From assembly GCA_963770915.1 (NCBI GenBank), contig CAVYRG010000001.1:2666001-2730000 (forward strand): 64,000 bases of DNA, in the 5' to 3' direction. Source of the stretch: PALSA-270 sp963770915. GTDB taxonomy: Bacteria > Acidobacteriota > Terriglobia > Terriglobales > Acidobacteriaceae. Numbering within the stretch: position 1 is the first letter of the stretch; each line of letters opens with the position of its first letter. A model generated the notes under the pieces. It saw only the letters and a program-made list of their open reading frames with translations, ran no database searches and was not told the origin of the DNA. The position numbers were made by a program, and so were the translations under genes. Positions 31,740 through 40,047 of the stretch are shown here, piece after piece.

Positions 31740-32984
31740 TCAACGGCTGTATTGATTTTTCTTCTTTTCCGCGTGCCGCTCCATACCCAACTGGATCAGC
31801 CGCTCGATCAGCTCGGGATAAGGCACTCCCGACGCCGCCCACAGCTTGGGATACATGCTGATCGAAGTAAATCCGGGCATGGTGTTGATCTCGTTCAAAT
31901 AGATCTTTCGCGTCTTGTTTCCAGGACCAGGCTCCATCAGGAAATCCACGCGTGCCAGCCCCGAGCAATCGACCGCTTTGAAAGCCCCAATCGCCAGTTG
32001 CCGCACCGTCTTGGTTTCGGATTTGCTGAGTTTCGCCGGAATAATCAGCTGCGAACCTTCATCCAGATATTTGGCTTTGTAGTCATAAAACTCCGTGCTG
32101 GGCACTATTTCTCCGGGAACAGACGCTTCCGGCCGATCATTGCCTAGTACCGCGCATTCGATCTCGCGGGCTTTGTTTTTCTTGCCGCCCACGCCTTGCT
32201 CGACCACGATTTTGCGATCGAACTTCGCCGCTTCCTCAATCGCCGGGCCAAGTTCCTTGCGATCGTGCGCCTTGGAAATCCCCACCGACGACCCAAGATT
32301 CGCCGGCTTCACAAATACCGGATACTTCAGCTTGCTCTCCACCAGCTTCTGGATTTTCTTCGGGTCATCTTCCCACTCGGATCGCAGGAACGTGACGTGC
32401 TTCACGATCGCCAGCCCTGCCGCGCGGAACAAAGACTTCATAACGTCTTTATCCATGCCCGCCGCGGAGCCCAGCACGCCCGCGCCGACATAGGGAATAT
32501 CTGCCAGCTCAAGCAGCCCTTGGATGGTCCCATCCTCGCCAAACGTCCCATGCAGCACGGGAAAGATGACATCCACGTTGATGGCGCGGTCGGCGGCGCG
32601 GCGAGAAAGAACGTCGGTTTGGAACGGCGCCAGCGACCCGCCGTGCTGTTGCGGCTCAGGAGGCACCACCACCGCTTCGCCCGTAGCCAGCACCGCCGCC
32701 CCCGGAGTAGCTTCCGGATCCCCCGCCCGCAAATGTGCCTGTGTGGAGCGGGCGCCCCCGCCCGCTTCTTTACCTGCCCCAATGGCGCCCCCGCCCGCTT
32801 TGCCGGAAAGCAGCCGCTCCGCATCCGCCGCCGTCACCCATTTGCCTTCTTTGGTAATGCCGATGGGCACCACCTCAAACTTCTCTTTGTCGATAGCGTT
32901 GAACACCGACGCCGCCGAGAGCAGCGAAACCTCATGCTCCCCGCTGCGCCCGCCAAACAAAATGCCGACTTTCAGTTTCTTCAT
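31740..32984 (-). CDS. ddl: D-alanine--D-alanine ligase with in-frame insertion
   Basis: 414 residues, about 50 longer than usual. The N-terminal GILFGGRSGEHEVSLLSA, the ATP-grasp core (YPVFVKPANLGSSVGISKA), and the metal/substrate blocks ARVDFL and LNEINTMPGFTSISMYPKL are intact. The extra length is a Gly/Ala-rich segment at about residues 58-115, encoded by the GC-rich repeat at 32720-32800. It lies in the N-terminal domain before the VIFPVLHGTFGEDG block, a loop position, so activity is probably kept. Makes the D-Ala-D-Ala dipeptide for peptidoglycan. Confidence 0.94.
   Translation of the reverse strand: MKKLKVGILFGGRSGEHEVSLLSAASVFNAIDKEKFEVVPIGITKEGKWVTAADAERLLSGKAGGGAIGAGKEAGGGARSTQAHLRAGDPEATPGAAVLATGEAVVVPPEPQQHGGSLAPFQTDVLSRRAADRAINVDVIFPVLHGTFGEDGTIQGLLELADIPYVGAGVLGSAAGMDKDVMKSLFRAAGLAIVKHVTFLRSEWEDDPKKIQKLVESKLKYPVFVKPANLGSSVGISKAHDRKELGPAIEEAAKFDRKIVVEQGVGGKKNKAREIECAVLGNDRPEASVPGEIVPSTEFYDYKAKYLDEGSQLIIPAKLSKSETKTVRQLAIGAFKAVDCSGLARVDFLMEPGPGNKTRKIYLNEINTMPGFTSISMYPKLWAASGVPYPELIERLIQLGMERHAEKKKNQYSR
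32720..32800. repeat. GC-rich palindromic repeat inside ddl
   Basis: CCCCCGCCCGC occurs three times (32720, 32755, 32788; spacings 35 and 33), and the 17-mer GGCGCCCCCGCCCGCTT twice (32751 and 32784). GCGGGCG-CCCC-CGCCCGC at 32748-32765 is a perfect 7-bp hairpin. The arrangement resembles a REP/MITE-like element read in frame. Confidence 0.7.
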
Positions 32985-33073
32985 GACCCCTCAGTCTGGA
33001 CGGCAGCGGCATTCCGCGTCAATCACAGTCCTGGTTCCCAAAGTCCATAGCCGTAGGATTCACGTGGGGACAG

Positions 33074-33120
33074 CCGCCCTCGGCGGTCCAAGACTGGTGC
33101 GGGGACGGGCCTCCGACCCG
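33074..33120. repeat. REP-like double hairpin upstream of the kinase gene
   Basis: CCGCC-CTC-GGCGG (33074-33086) and CGGG-N7-CCCG (33106-33120), separated by AGACTGGTGCGGGGA. Similar GC-rich, strongly folding text occurs inside ddl. It lies in the 260-bp gap between ddl and the kinase gene, which has no other gene. Confidence 0.45.
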
Positions 33121-33203
33121 CCGAGCCAGCGAAGACAGCATCCTCTAGAACCTGCATCAGCGAGAATCGAGGGCAGCCGGTCAGATTGCCGCCGACCGTC
33201 GCA

Positions 33204-33234
33204 TCCTCGGCAACGCGCTGCCGAGGACTATAAT
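33204..33234 (+). promoter_or_regulatory. Leaderless-type promoter with palindrome for the kinase
   Basis: A perfect TATAAT (33229-33234) lies 11 bp before ATG 33246, so the mRNA would start within about 6 nt of the start codon. TCCTCGGCA-N6-TGCCGAGGA (33204-33227), a perfect 9-bp inverted repeat, covers the -35 region and spacer, a natural operator position. Confidence 0.7.
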
Positions 33235-33245
33235 TGCGCGCACCA

Positions 33246-35906
33246 ATGGCTCTCGCCTCAGGCGCCAGACTCGGTCCGTATGAGATCCAATCGCCGCTGG
33301 GCGCCGGCGGCATGGGCGAGGTGTATCGCGCCAGGGACATCCGTCTGGATCGAATCGTAGCCATTAAGGTTCTCGCTTCGCATCTTTCCTCTTCGCCGGA
33401 ACTGAAGCAGCGCATGGACCGAGAGGCTCGCGCCATTTCGTCGCTGAACCATCCGCACATTTGCCACCTCTACGACATTGGATCCCAGGACAACACCGAT
33501 TTTCTGGTGATGGAGTTTCTCGAAGGGGAAACTCTGGCTGAGCGGCTTCTTAAAGGACCGTTGCCCCTGAACGAGACCCTAACGATTGGAATCACTGTTG
33601 CTCAAGCGCTCGCAGTGGCACACCGTCAGGGGATTGTGCACCGCGATCTGAAGCCAGGGAACATCATGCTGACGAAAGGCGGCGCGAAGCTGATGGATTT
33701 CGGGCTGGCGAAATCCGCGGGCGACGGCTCCCCGGCCGGAGCGTTGACCGCGCCTCTTTTGTCCGCGGCCCGCACCATGAGCGGAGCCAGTCCCGTCTCT
33801 CCACTCACGACAGCGGGCACCATGATCGGGACGGTCCAGTACATGTCGCCGGAGCAGATTGAGGGCAAAGAGGCAGACGCGAGGTCGGACCTGTTCGCGC
33901 TGGGAGCTGTTCTTTATGAAATGGTAACCGGTTCACGGCCGTTCCAGGGCAAGAGCCAGCTCAGCGTGGCCAGCGCAATTCTCGAAAAGGAACCGGAACC
34001 AATTTCTGCGCTCCAGCCACTCACGCCGCCGGCGTTCGAGCACATCGTCACCGCTTGCCTGGCGAAGAATCCTGAGGAGCGCTTACAGACAGCACACGAC
34101 ATCGCACTGCAGTTAAAGTGGATCGCTCAGAGCGGAACCCCGACTATCCGATCCACGGAAAAGAAAGGAAACAGCCACGGGTTGCTGGCCTGGCTGATCG
34201 CAGGCGCGCTCGCACTGATGCTGATCGCCGTTGTTCTCTGGTGGCGCGGATCGAAAGCGACGACGCAGACTGCATATTTTTCTGCGCCACTCCCGTTCGC
34301 GGCGCAAGATGTGGCTGTATCTCCGAATGGCCGTACTGTAGCCATCGCCGGCCATCCGGAATCACTACGTAACAACGTGCTGTGGATCTATGAGCCCGGG
34401 TCGCCAGAAGCGACCAGCCTTGCCAACACCGACGGGGCAAACTTTCCATTCTGGTCTCCTGACGGGCGGTCGCTCGGGTTCTTTGCAGACGGGAAGCTGA
34501 AGAAGCTGGACCTCGACGGCGGGCCGGTGCAGATCTTGTGCGATGCACCCTCAGGTCGCGGTGGCGCATGGAATAAAGATGGGGTCATCATCTTTACTCC
34601 GAGTGGACACCTGGGGGTCGGTCTGTATCGAATTCCTGCTTCCGGGGGCACGCCGACGCAGATCACGGTTCCGGACAAAAGCCTGAACGAAGACAGCAAT
34701 CGCTGGCCGGTATTCCTGCCCGATGGGATCCACTATTTGTATTCCGCGATCCATCTTTCCGGACGAAAAGACCTCAGTTCGATCTTCCTGGGTTCGCTGA
34801 GTTCGAGCGAGAAGCGGCTGGTGACTAAAGCGAGCGCGAACGTGGCCTATGCCACACCGTATCTGCTCTTCTACCGCGATCAAACTCTTTTCGCCCAACA
34901 TTTCGACGCAGGAAACTTCGAGCTGACCGGTGAGCCTGTCGCCATCTTCACGAACGTTCAATTCTCGCCGCGAATTTCTGACGCCGTATATTCCGCCTCG
35001 AGTCCCGGCTTATTGGTAGCCCAAAAAGCCGGGGATTCCGGCGCTTCTGAATTAATGTGGCTGAACCGGAAGGGTGAAGAGATTGGAATCGCCCGGAACC
35101 CCGGCATTTACGGCAACATCACCCTGGCCCCAAACGGCAAAACCGTGGCATCCGATACCACCGATCCCGAGAGCCAGAATACCGACATCTGGACCTACGA
35201 TCTTCAGACCCAGAGTGCGAAGCGGCTGACGTTCGATCCAGCGATCGACTCGCTGCCGATTTGGAGTCCCGACGGAAGTCGAATGATTTTTGCCTCGAAT
35301 CGTGGAGTCACGTTCAACCTATATTTGAAAGATACCAATGGAGCGCAAGAGGAGAAACTGATTCCGCAGGACGGTCCCGACAGATTTCCCACCGACTGGT
35401 CGCCCGATGGGAAATCTGTGCTCTATGAGCGCGGCGCAGACTTGTGGTTTGTGGCGATTCCGGAATTTCGAGCCACTCAGTTTCTCAAAGCAAGTTCCAC
35501 CTTGAAAAACGCTAGGTTTTCGCCCGACGGCAAGTGGGTAGCGTACTCCTCTAACGAGAGCGGGCGCTGGGAGATTTATGTTACCTCTTTTCCCGAGGCC
35601 CAGGGCAAGTGGCAGGTCTCGAACGCGGGAGGGGATCAGCCCAAGTGGCGAAGCGACGGGAAAGAACTCTTCTACCTCTCAAACGACGGCAAAATCATGG
35701 CGGTTCCGGTGAAGACGGGAGCCAATTTTGACGCCGGTACGCCAATGGCGCTTTTCCAAGCCAACTCTAAAGAAATGATCTCAACTTCCGAGCAGTTCTC
35801 CTACGACGTCAGCAAAGACGGGCAGAAATTCCTCATCAACACGCAGCTCAAGACAGCGGTAGCACCAATGTCTGTGGTCCTGAACTGGAGTACAAAGCTG
35901 AATTAG
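33246..35906 (+). CDS. Ser/Thr protein kinase with PD40/TolB-like propeller
   Basis: 886 residues from ATG 33246. Active kinase: GAGGMGEVY glycine loop, Lys41, HRDLKPGN with Asp134, DFG Asp151, then SPEQ and DARSDLFALG. One membrane helix lies near 315-335, and the remainder is a beta-propeller of PD40-type repeats (WSPDGRSLGFF, WSPDGSRMIFASN, FSPDGKWVAYSS and others). Cytoplasmic kinase, periplasmic sensor. This architecture is highly expanded in Acidobacteriota. In contrast to the kinase-like protein at 7.4 kb, every catalytic residue is present. Confidence 0.95.
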   Translation: MALASGARLGPYEIQSPLGAGGMGEVYRARDIRLDRIVAIKVLASHLSSSPELKQRMDREARAISSLNHPHICHLYDIGSQDNTDFLVMEFLEGETLAERLLKGPLPLNETLTIGITVAQALAVAHRQGIVHRDLKPGNIMLTKGGAKLMDFGLAKSAGDGSPAGALTAPLLSAARTMSGASPVSPLTTAGTMIGTVQYMSPEQIEGKEADARSDLFALGAVLYEMVTGSRPFQGKSQLSVASAILEKEPEPISALQPLTPPAFEHIVTACLAKNPEERLQTAHDIALQLKWIAQSGTPTIRSTEKKGNSHGLLAWLIAGALALMLIAVVLWWRGSKATTQTAYFSAPLPFAAQDVAVSPNGRTVAIAGHPESLRNNVLWIYEPGSPEATSLANTDGANFPFWSPDGRSLGFFADGKLKKLDLDGGPVQILCDAPSGRGGAWNKDGVIIFTPSGHLGVGLYRIPASGGTPTQITVPDKSLNEDSNRWPVFLPDGIHYLYSAIHLSGRKDLSSIFLGSLSSSEKRLVTKASANVAYATPYLLFYRDQTLFAQHFDAGNFELTGEPVAIFTNVQFSPRISDAVYSASSPGLLVAQKAGDSGASELMWLNRKGEEIGIARNPGIYGNITLAPNGKTVASDTTDPESQNTDIWTYDLQTQSAKRLTFDPAIDSLPIWSPDGSRMIFASNRGVTFNLYLKDTNGAQEEKLIPQDGPDRFPTDWSPDGKSVLYERGADLWFVAIPEFRATQFLKASSTLKNARFSPDGKWVAYSSNESGRWEIYVTSFPEAQGKWQVSNAGGDQPKWRSDGKELFYLSNDGKIMAVPVKTGANFDAGTPMALFQANSKEMISTSEQFSYDVSKDGQKFLINTQLKTAVAPMSVVLNWSTKLN

Positions 35907-36142
35907 TAACCTACCGCAGAAACAAACCATAAATTTTACGTTTGCGCACCCTGCTGGGCGCCCCACCTGTAGCGTTTCGAAAGTGGAATTCAACTGCGCT
36001 CAACGTCGCAAATTTCGACTTCACCGGAGGCGAGCTTGAGCGGATCCGCCCGGTGCCCTTGATGTTTCCCTGGGCGATGTCGAAAGTGTTGGGATGGGCA
36101 CTAGCCTGGTTCCAGCGGTCGATTTCATGGGCTAATAGAATC

Positions 36143-36349
36143 ATGGAAATCCGCCTCAGGCCCGAACTCGAAGAACTGATCCGGCAGGACGTCCAGCGCG
36201 CCCCCTACCAAACGGTGGACGAATTTGTGGAGCGCGCGGTTTCCATGCTCCACGAACAGGAAGCCTGGCTCGCCGAACATCGCGTAGAGATTGCCACAAA
36301 GATTGACGAAGGCTACGCCGCCGCCCAGCGCATCACACGATCTCCCTAG
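36143..36349 (+). CDS. Truncated ParD-like antitoxin, no toxin
   Basis: 68 residues. IRLRPELEELIRQDVQRAPY, then QTVDEFVERAVSMLHEQEAW, match the CC2985/ParD ribbon-helix-helix group. These proteins normally continue after EGYAAAQR with a GELIDxxx toxin-binding segment of 15-25 residues; here ITRSP and a stop follow. No ParE gene lies downstream. Probably a degraded remnant; DNA binding could remain. Confidence 0.7.
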   Translation: MEIRLRPELEELIRQDVQRAPYQTVDEFVERAVSMLHEQEAWLAEHRVEIATKIDEGYAAAQRITRSP

Positions 36350-36399
36350 CACTGGCGTAACTTACCTCAGGCCGCCGAACCGCATCACAATTACGAGCA

Positions 36400-36918
36400 A
36401 TGTGGTTTCATCGTAAACAAGCGATCGCGGCGCTGGTCCTGTGCGGACTCGTCCCCCACTCGTTTTCAGCGCAGAAAACCGTAAGCTTGCGCGCAACCCC
36501 CCGTGTGCATGCCAGCCAGCATCACGCGTCTACCCTGACCGCCGATGACGGCTTGTCGGTGATTGCTGCTGCCCTCGACTTGCGCGTGCGCTCTGAGCAT
36601 GAGCGCGATTGTTCCCATCTTGTAAACGCCATTTATATCCGGGCTGGTTTCCCTTACCCATACGCCAGTTCTTCCGACCTCTATGACGGGACAGATTATT
36701 TTCGGCGGGTAAAACATCCCCAGCCCGGCGATCTGGTGGTCTGGACTGGCCATGTCGGAATCGTCGTCAATCCCGCGCAGCATCTCTTCTTCAGCGTTTT
36801 GAGCGACGGACCTGGCATTGACACTTACAAGGCGCGGTATTGGAAACGGCGAGGTCCAGTCCGGTTCTACCGTTACGTAAAGGGCTTCGCCGCACGCGAT
36901 GCCGGTGGGCCGGGGTAG
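36400..36918 (+). CDS. Secreted NlpC/P60-like peptidoglycan hydrolase
   Basis: 172 residues. The signal peptide (QAIAALVLCGLVPHSFSA) is followed by a linker and a papain-like domain: Cys71 in RDCSHLVNAIY, PQPGDLVVWTGHVGIVV with His118, as in NlpC/P60 endopeptidases. It should cut stem peptides between D-Glu and the diamino acid in the periplasm. No SH3 or LysM domain is attached. Single gene, followed by a flavin-binding protein gene. Confidence 0.85.
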   Translation: MWFHRKQAIAALVLCGLVPHSFSAQKTVSLRATPRVHASQHHASTLTADDGLSVIAAALDLRVRSEHERDCSHLVNAIYIRAGFPYPYASSSDLYDGTDYFRRVKHPQPGDLVVWTGHVGIVVNPAQHLFFSVLSDGPGIDTYKARYWKRRGPVRFYRYVKGFAARDAGGPG

Positions 36919-36984
36919 GCGCTGCTGTTAGACTTCCTTTTTCTGCAGTTCATCCTTGGCGCTTGCCCGGAGTTTTCCCGAAAC

Positions 36985-37644
36985 ATGTCTCAACCCTACG
37001 TTCCCACGCCGCGCACTCGTGTCACCCGCGAGCCCGAGCGCGCCGTCTATGACCGCGAAATCGCCTACCAGATTCTCGATGAAGGTTTTCTGTGCCACGT
37101 CGGATTCGTCGTGGATGGCCAGCCTTTCGTCATTCCCACCAGCTACGGCCGCCAGGGCGACAATCTCTATATTCACGGCTCCGCAGCCAGCCGCATGCTG
37201 CGTACTTTGGATGAGCGCGTCCCCGTCTGCGTGACGGTCACTCTGCTCGATGGGTTGGTCCTCGCCCGCTCGATTTTCAATCACTCGATGAATTACCGCT
37301 CGGTGGTGGTGTTGGGCACGGCGGTTGTGGTCGCAGACCCCGCCGAGAAGCTGGCAGCGTTGCGCGCGCTATCCGAACACATTCTGCCCGGCCGCTGGGC
37401 AGAAGTCCGCCAGCCGAATGAAAGGGAGCTTAAGGCTACGTTGGTCATGCGTCTGCCGATTGCGGAGTTCTCCGCCAAAGTCCGCCAAGGCCCGCCGATT
37501 GATGATGAGGAAGACTATTCGTTTCCGACTTGGGCGGGAGTGATTCCTTTAGGGATGGTCGCGGGCGAGCCGGTCAGCGACCCAAGGCTTGATCCCATGC
37601 GCGAAGCGCCCGCATACGCTCGCAACTACACGCGCCAGGGCTGA
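36985..37644 (+). CDS. Pyridoxamine 5'-phosphate oxidase-related flavin-binding protein
   Basis: 219 residues. The split-barrel FMN-binding fold is shown by VLDEGFLCHVGFVVDGQPFVIP-like text (first strand pair), YGRQGDNLYIHGSAASRML, and FNHSMNYRSVVVLG. This is the Pyridox_ox_2 / nitroimidazole-reductase-like (NimA) group. Members bind flavin nucleotide; the substrate is unknown. Its N-terminal PTPRTRVTREPERAVYDR is also typical of this group. Confidence 0.88.
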   Translation: MSQPYVPTPRTRVTREPERAVYDREIAYQILDEGFLCHVGFVVDGQPFVIPTSYGRQGDNLYIHGSAASRMLRTLDERVPVCVTVTLLDGLVLARSIFNHSMNYRSVVVLGTAVVVADPAEKLAALRALSEHILPGRWAEVRQPNERELKATLVMRLPIAEFSAKVRQGPPIDDEEDYSFPTWAGVIPLGMVAGEPVSDPRLDPMREAPAYARNYTRQG

Positions 37645-37652
37645 TCTCACGC

Positions 37653-37937
37653 TCAAAATTGTTCCGGCCATTTGCGGGACGCATGAAAGACCGCCAGGAT
37701 CTCGACGCGATTTCGGTTGATGCGATGGGGGACCACAAACGGCGTTCCCGCCATCACCAATTCGCGAGAGCCTTCCAGGCGGCCCGAGCGGCCCATGTTG
37801 GGGAAGCGCTCCAGCCGCTCCACTCCCGCAAACACTTGCGCCAGAACTCTCTCGGCAGCCGCAGAATTGTCCCGAGCGATGTACTCAAAGACGCTCCGCA
37901 GATGAGCCGTGGCGAGCGGCGTCCACTCAACCGTCAC
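37653..37937 (-). CDS. ParE/RelE family toxin
   Basis: 94 residues. VEWTPLATAHLRSVFEYIAR, VERLERFPNMGRSGRLEGSR, FVVPHRINRNRVEILAVFHASRKWP are the ParE/RelE-fold signatures, with the C-terminal HASRKWP motif. The antitoxin gene overlaps it by 4 bp upstream, the usual order. ParE members poison gyrase, RelE-type cut mRNA; which applies cannot be told from sequence alone. Confidence 0.9.
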   Translation of the reverse strand: MTVEWTPLATAHLRSVFEYIARDNSAAAERVLAQVFAGVERLERFPNMGRSGRLEGSRELVMAGTPFVVPHRINRNRVEILAVFHASRKWPEQF

Positions 37938-38173
37938 CGGCGCCGCCAGCGCGCCGCCATCTCTTTCACTTTCTTGTGTGGTGTTAGCTCACCCGCGTCG
38001 GCTTGTTCCAGGCCCTTCTTGATTTGCTCAATTTGCCATTGCTGAACTTCGAGAAAAGCGGTCACCGCTTCATTCAACAGGTAGGTGCGATCGCGATCGA
38101 GCATATCCGCCAAGCTGTCCAGAGCGTCCAGCTTGTCCGGCTCGATCCGAAAGCTGATGGTCTGCTTGTCCAT
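37934..38173 (-). CDS. Ribbon-helix-helix (CopG/ParD-like) antitoxin
   Basis: 79 residues. TISFRIEPDKLDALDSLADM and RDRTYLLNEAVTAFLEVQQW give the ribbon-helix-helix DNA-binding fold; the helical tail (IEQIKKGLEQADAGELTPHK) binds the toxin. Overlaps the toxin gene by 4 bp. Neutralises the toxin and probably autorepresses the pair. Complete, in contrast to the ParD remnant 1.6 kb away. Confidence 0.92.
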   Translation of the reverse strand: MDKQTISFRIEPDKLDALDSLADMLDRDRTYLLNEAVTAFLEVQQWQIEQIKKGLEQADAGELTPHKKVKEMAARWRRR

Positions 38174-38386
38174 AACGGAATATTACAGCACAATACGTCA
38201 TAGTATGCCGAATTATGCACGGCGCGGAGCACAGAGATTAATCGTGGGGTACACGCGCCCTCGCCCCTTCAAGCCGAACAGGGCTCGGTAGTACCGCTGC
38301 CCGGCGGCGACCTCCGCTTCCTCAGAAAGCCTCCGGCCATTTGACCAGCCAAGGGTGCGCAGAACATCTGATAAAATGACTCTAGG

Positions 38387-38529
38387 AAGGTTGCCCGAAC
38401 CTTATTTTTGGCTCGCTCGGGCACGCCGCAAGATCGCGATAAGGGCCGCGTAGAGCCGGACAACGGACTGCCGACCGGGGAACGTATTTCAAGGGGATTA
38501 CCCTTGAGTCCCCGGCGGCAGTTTTTTTT
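38387..38529 (+). ncRNA. Candidate structured RNA or leader upstream of two orphan genes
   Basis: About 143 nt in the 400-bp gap between the antitoxin gene and small gene 38570. AAGGTT-GCCCG-AACCTT (38387-38403) is a perfect hairpin followed by ATTTTT; GGCTC/GAGCC (38410-38414 / 38453-38457) could close a middle domain; a long hairpin with T8 ends it at 38529. A promoter candidate upstream (TTGACC 38341, TAAAAT 38372) has too long a spacer (25 bp). No match to tRNA, SRP, RNase P or tmRNA cores is seen. Confidence 0.45.
38468..38529 (+). terminator. Strong intrinsic terminator
   Basis: CTGCCG (38468-38473) pairs with CGGCAG (38516-38521), CCGGGGA (38475-38481) with TCCCCGG (38509-38515), and CAAGGG (38490-38495) with CCCTTG (38501-38506). 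Eight T follow (38522-38529). About 19 paired positions. Confidence 0.8.
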
Positions 38530-38569
38530 GTACCTAGAAACGACTCTCAGCTATAGGAGGAGATAAACG

Positions 38570-38767
38570 TTGATTAACGACCATCTTGAAGTGCCGTTTT
38601 CGCACGAAGCTTTATGTGGCAACGCCACGGTGCAGATAAACGAGCACGGAGCGTATATCACCATTGAGTGTCGGCCAACTGTATTCGTGGAGAGGCGACA
38701 TGTCGAACAACTCATTCGAATATGGGACGAAATCACGCAAACCGACAACCCCTATTACAGTTCTTAA
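38570..38767 (+). CDS. Orphan small protein (65 aa)
   Basis: Starts with TTG 38570, chosen because AGGAGG (38555-38560) is 9 bp upstream. Acidic-neutral, with a beta-rich middle (CGNATVQINEHGAYITIECR) and a helical end. No family recognised. The gene follows a strong terminator, so it needs its own promoter or antitermination. The next small gene starts 25 bp downstream. The pair is not similar to the neighbouring toxin-antitoxin genes. Confidence 0.6.
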   Translation: MINDHLEVPFSHEALCGNATVQINEHGAYITIECRPTVFVERRHVEQLIRIWDEITQTDNPYYSS

Positions 38768-38792
38768 AAATCGTTCGTGGAGAGGAATGGCT

Positions 38793-39065
38793 ATGTCATC
38801 AACTAACCCGCTACGTCCGCCAATTGAGTTCCACGAGGAATTCTGTGCGTTCCTCAGAAAACGCCAAAAGATACCCAACCGATTGTTCGTTCAACTTGCG
38901 CACTCGGTGCGACCTTTGCCCGCGGATATCCGCGACAAATACGGCATGCCGACCCATGCTACCTATGCCGAATTGCTACATTTATTCTGGAAACATGACC
39001 GCGCAATAGACGAACTAGAGGCAACGGCGCGGCGCAAGAAAAGGGCAAGGAAGAGAGGCGAATAA
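38793..39065 (+). CDS. Orphan small basic protein (90 aa)
   Basis: ATG 38793 with GGAGAGG 7 bp before; ATG 38787 is an alternative. The sequence is helical: IEFHEEFCAFLRKRQKIPNR, an amphipathic middle, and a strongly basic tail (ATARRKKRARKRGE) suited to nucleic-acid binding. No known family. Together with the gene at 38570 it forms a short cassette of unknown role. Confidence 0.6.
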   Translation: MSSTNPLRPPIEFHEEFCAFLRKRQKIPNRLFVQLAHSVRPLPADIRDKYGMPTHATYAELLHLFWKHDRAIDELEATARRKKRARKRGE

Positions 39066-39078
39066 ACTCTCGTCCCTA

Positions 39079-40047
39079 CTACGGCAGCAACAGCAACTTC
39101 CCAGTCGTCTTCCTTCCCTCCAAATCGCGATGCGCCTGCTGCGCCTCGGTCAGCGGATAGGTATGCGCAATCCGCAGCTTAAGTTTGCCCGACGCGATCA
39201 TGGCAAACACCGCCCCCGCGCGCGCCAGCAATTCTTCGCGCGTAGCCGTGAAGTGTGCCAGCGTGGTGCGCGCCAGAAACAGCGATCCCTTGCTCGCCAG
39301 CACATTGGGATCGACCGGCGGCACCGGCCCGCTCGACGATCCGTAATGCACCAGCATGCCGCGCGGCCGCAGCACGTTCATGCTCTTGTCGAAGGTCGCC
39401 TTGCCCACGCTGTCATAGACCACGTCGACGCCCTTGCCGCCGGTCAGCCGCTTGGTCTCGGCTTCAAAATCAGTCTGGGTATAGAGGATCACCTCGTCCG
39501 CGCCCGCCTCGCGCGCCAGCTTGGCTTTGTCCTCGGAAGAAACCGTGCCAATCACGCGCGCGCCCCGTTGATGCGCCATCTGCACCAGCAATAGCCCCAC
39601 TCCTCCGGCCGCCGCATGCACCAGCGCCGTGTCACCGGGCTTCAGCGGATAAGTGTCGTAACACAGATAATGCGCGGTCATGCCTTGCAGCATGGAAGCG
39701 GCCGCGTCACGCTCGCTCACGTTGGCCGGCACCGGCACCAGCGCCTCGGCGGGAGCGGCCACGTATTCCGCGTAGGAGCCGAGCACGCCGCTCCAGGCCA
39801 CTCGGTCGCCTGCTTTGCACGACTTGACGTTCTCGCCCACCGCCGTGACCGTGCCGCAGCCTTCCTGCCCGGCAATGAACGGCAGGGGCGCTTTATATGC
39901 GCCGCTGCGCAGGTTCACATCGATGTAATTCACACCAGAAGCCGCAATCTTCACCACAGCTTCGTTCGCCTTGGGCTTGGGAACGGGTAACTCGACGAGC
40001 TCAAGCACTTCCGGTCCGCCCGGATGTTTTACTTGAATGGCTTTCAT
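39079..40047 (-). CDS. NADPH:quinone oxidoreductase (zeta-crystallin type)
   Basis: 322 residues of the zinc-free medium-chain dehydrogenase group. GVNYIDVNLRSG, GQEGCGTVTAVGENV, and the nucleotide-binding segment AAAGGVGLLLVQMAHQRGARVIGT are family hallmarks; length matches QOR. No structural zinc cysteines. Reduces quinones with NADPH by one- or two-electron transfer. Single gene. Confidence 0.93.
   Translation of the reverse strand: MKAIQVKHPGGPEVLELVELPVPKPKANEAVVKIAASGVNYIDVNLRSGAYKAPLPFIAGQEGCGTVTAVGENVKSCKAGDRVAWSGVLGSYAEYVAAPAEALVPVPANVSERDAAASMLQGMTAHYLCYDTYPLKPGDTALVHAAAGGVGLLLVQMAHQRGARVIGTVSSEDKAKLAREAGADEVILYTQTDFEAETKRLTGGKGVDVVYDSVGKATFDKSMNVLRPRGMLVHYGSSSGPVPPVDPNVLASKGSLFLARTTLAHFTATREELLARAGAVFAMIASGKLKLRIAHTYPLTEAQQAHRDLEGRKTTGKLLLLP

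Noticed and set aside
38387..38529. 6S RNA
   Set aside because: The end (CGGCGGCA) and a CAAGGG segment look similar, but 6S needs its 5' and 3' halves to pair over the full length. Here the 3' part folds on itself as a terminator.
38387..39065. Type III toxin-antitoxin (ToxI-like RNA plus toxin)
   Set aside because: No tandem RNA repeats are present, and neither small protein resembles a ToxN-like RNase.
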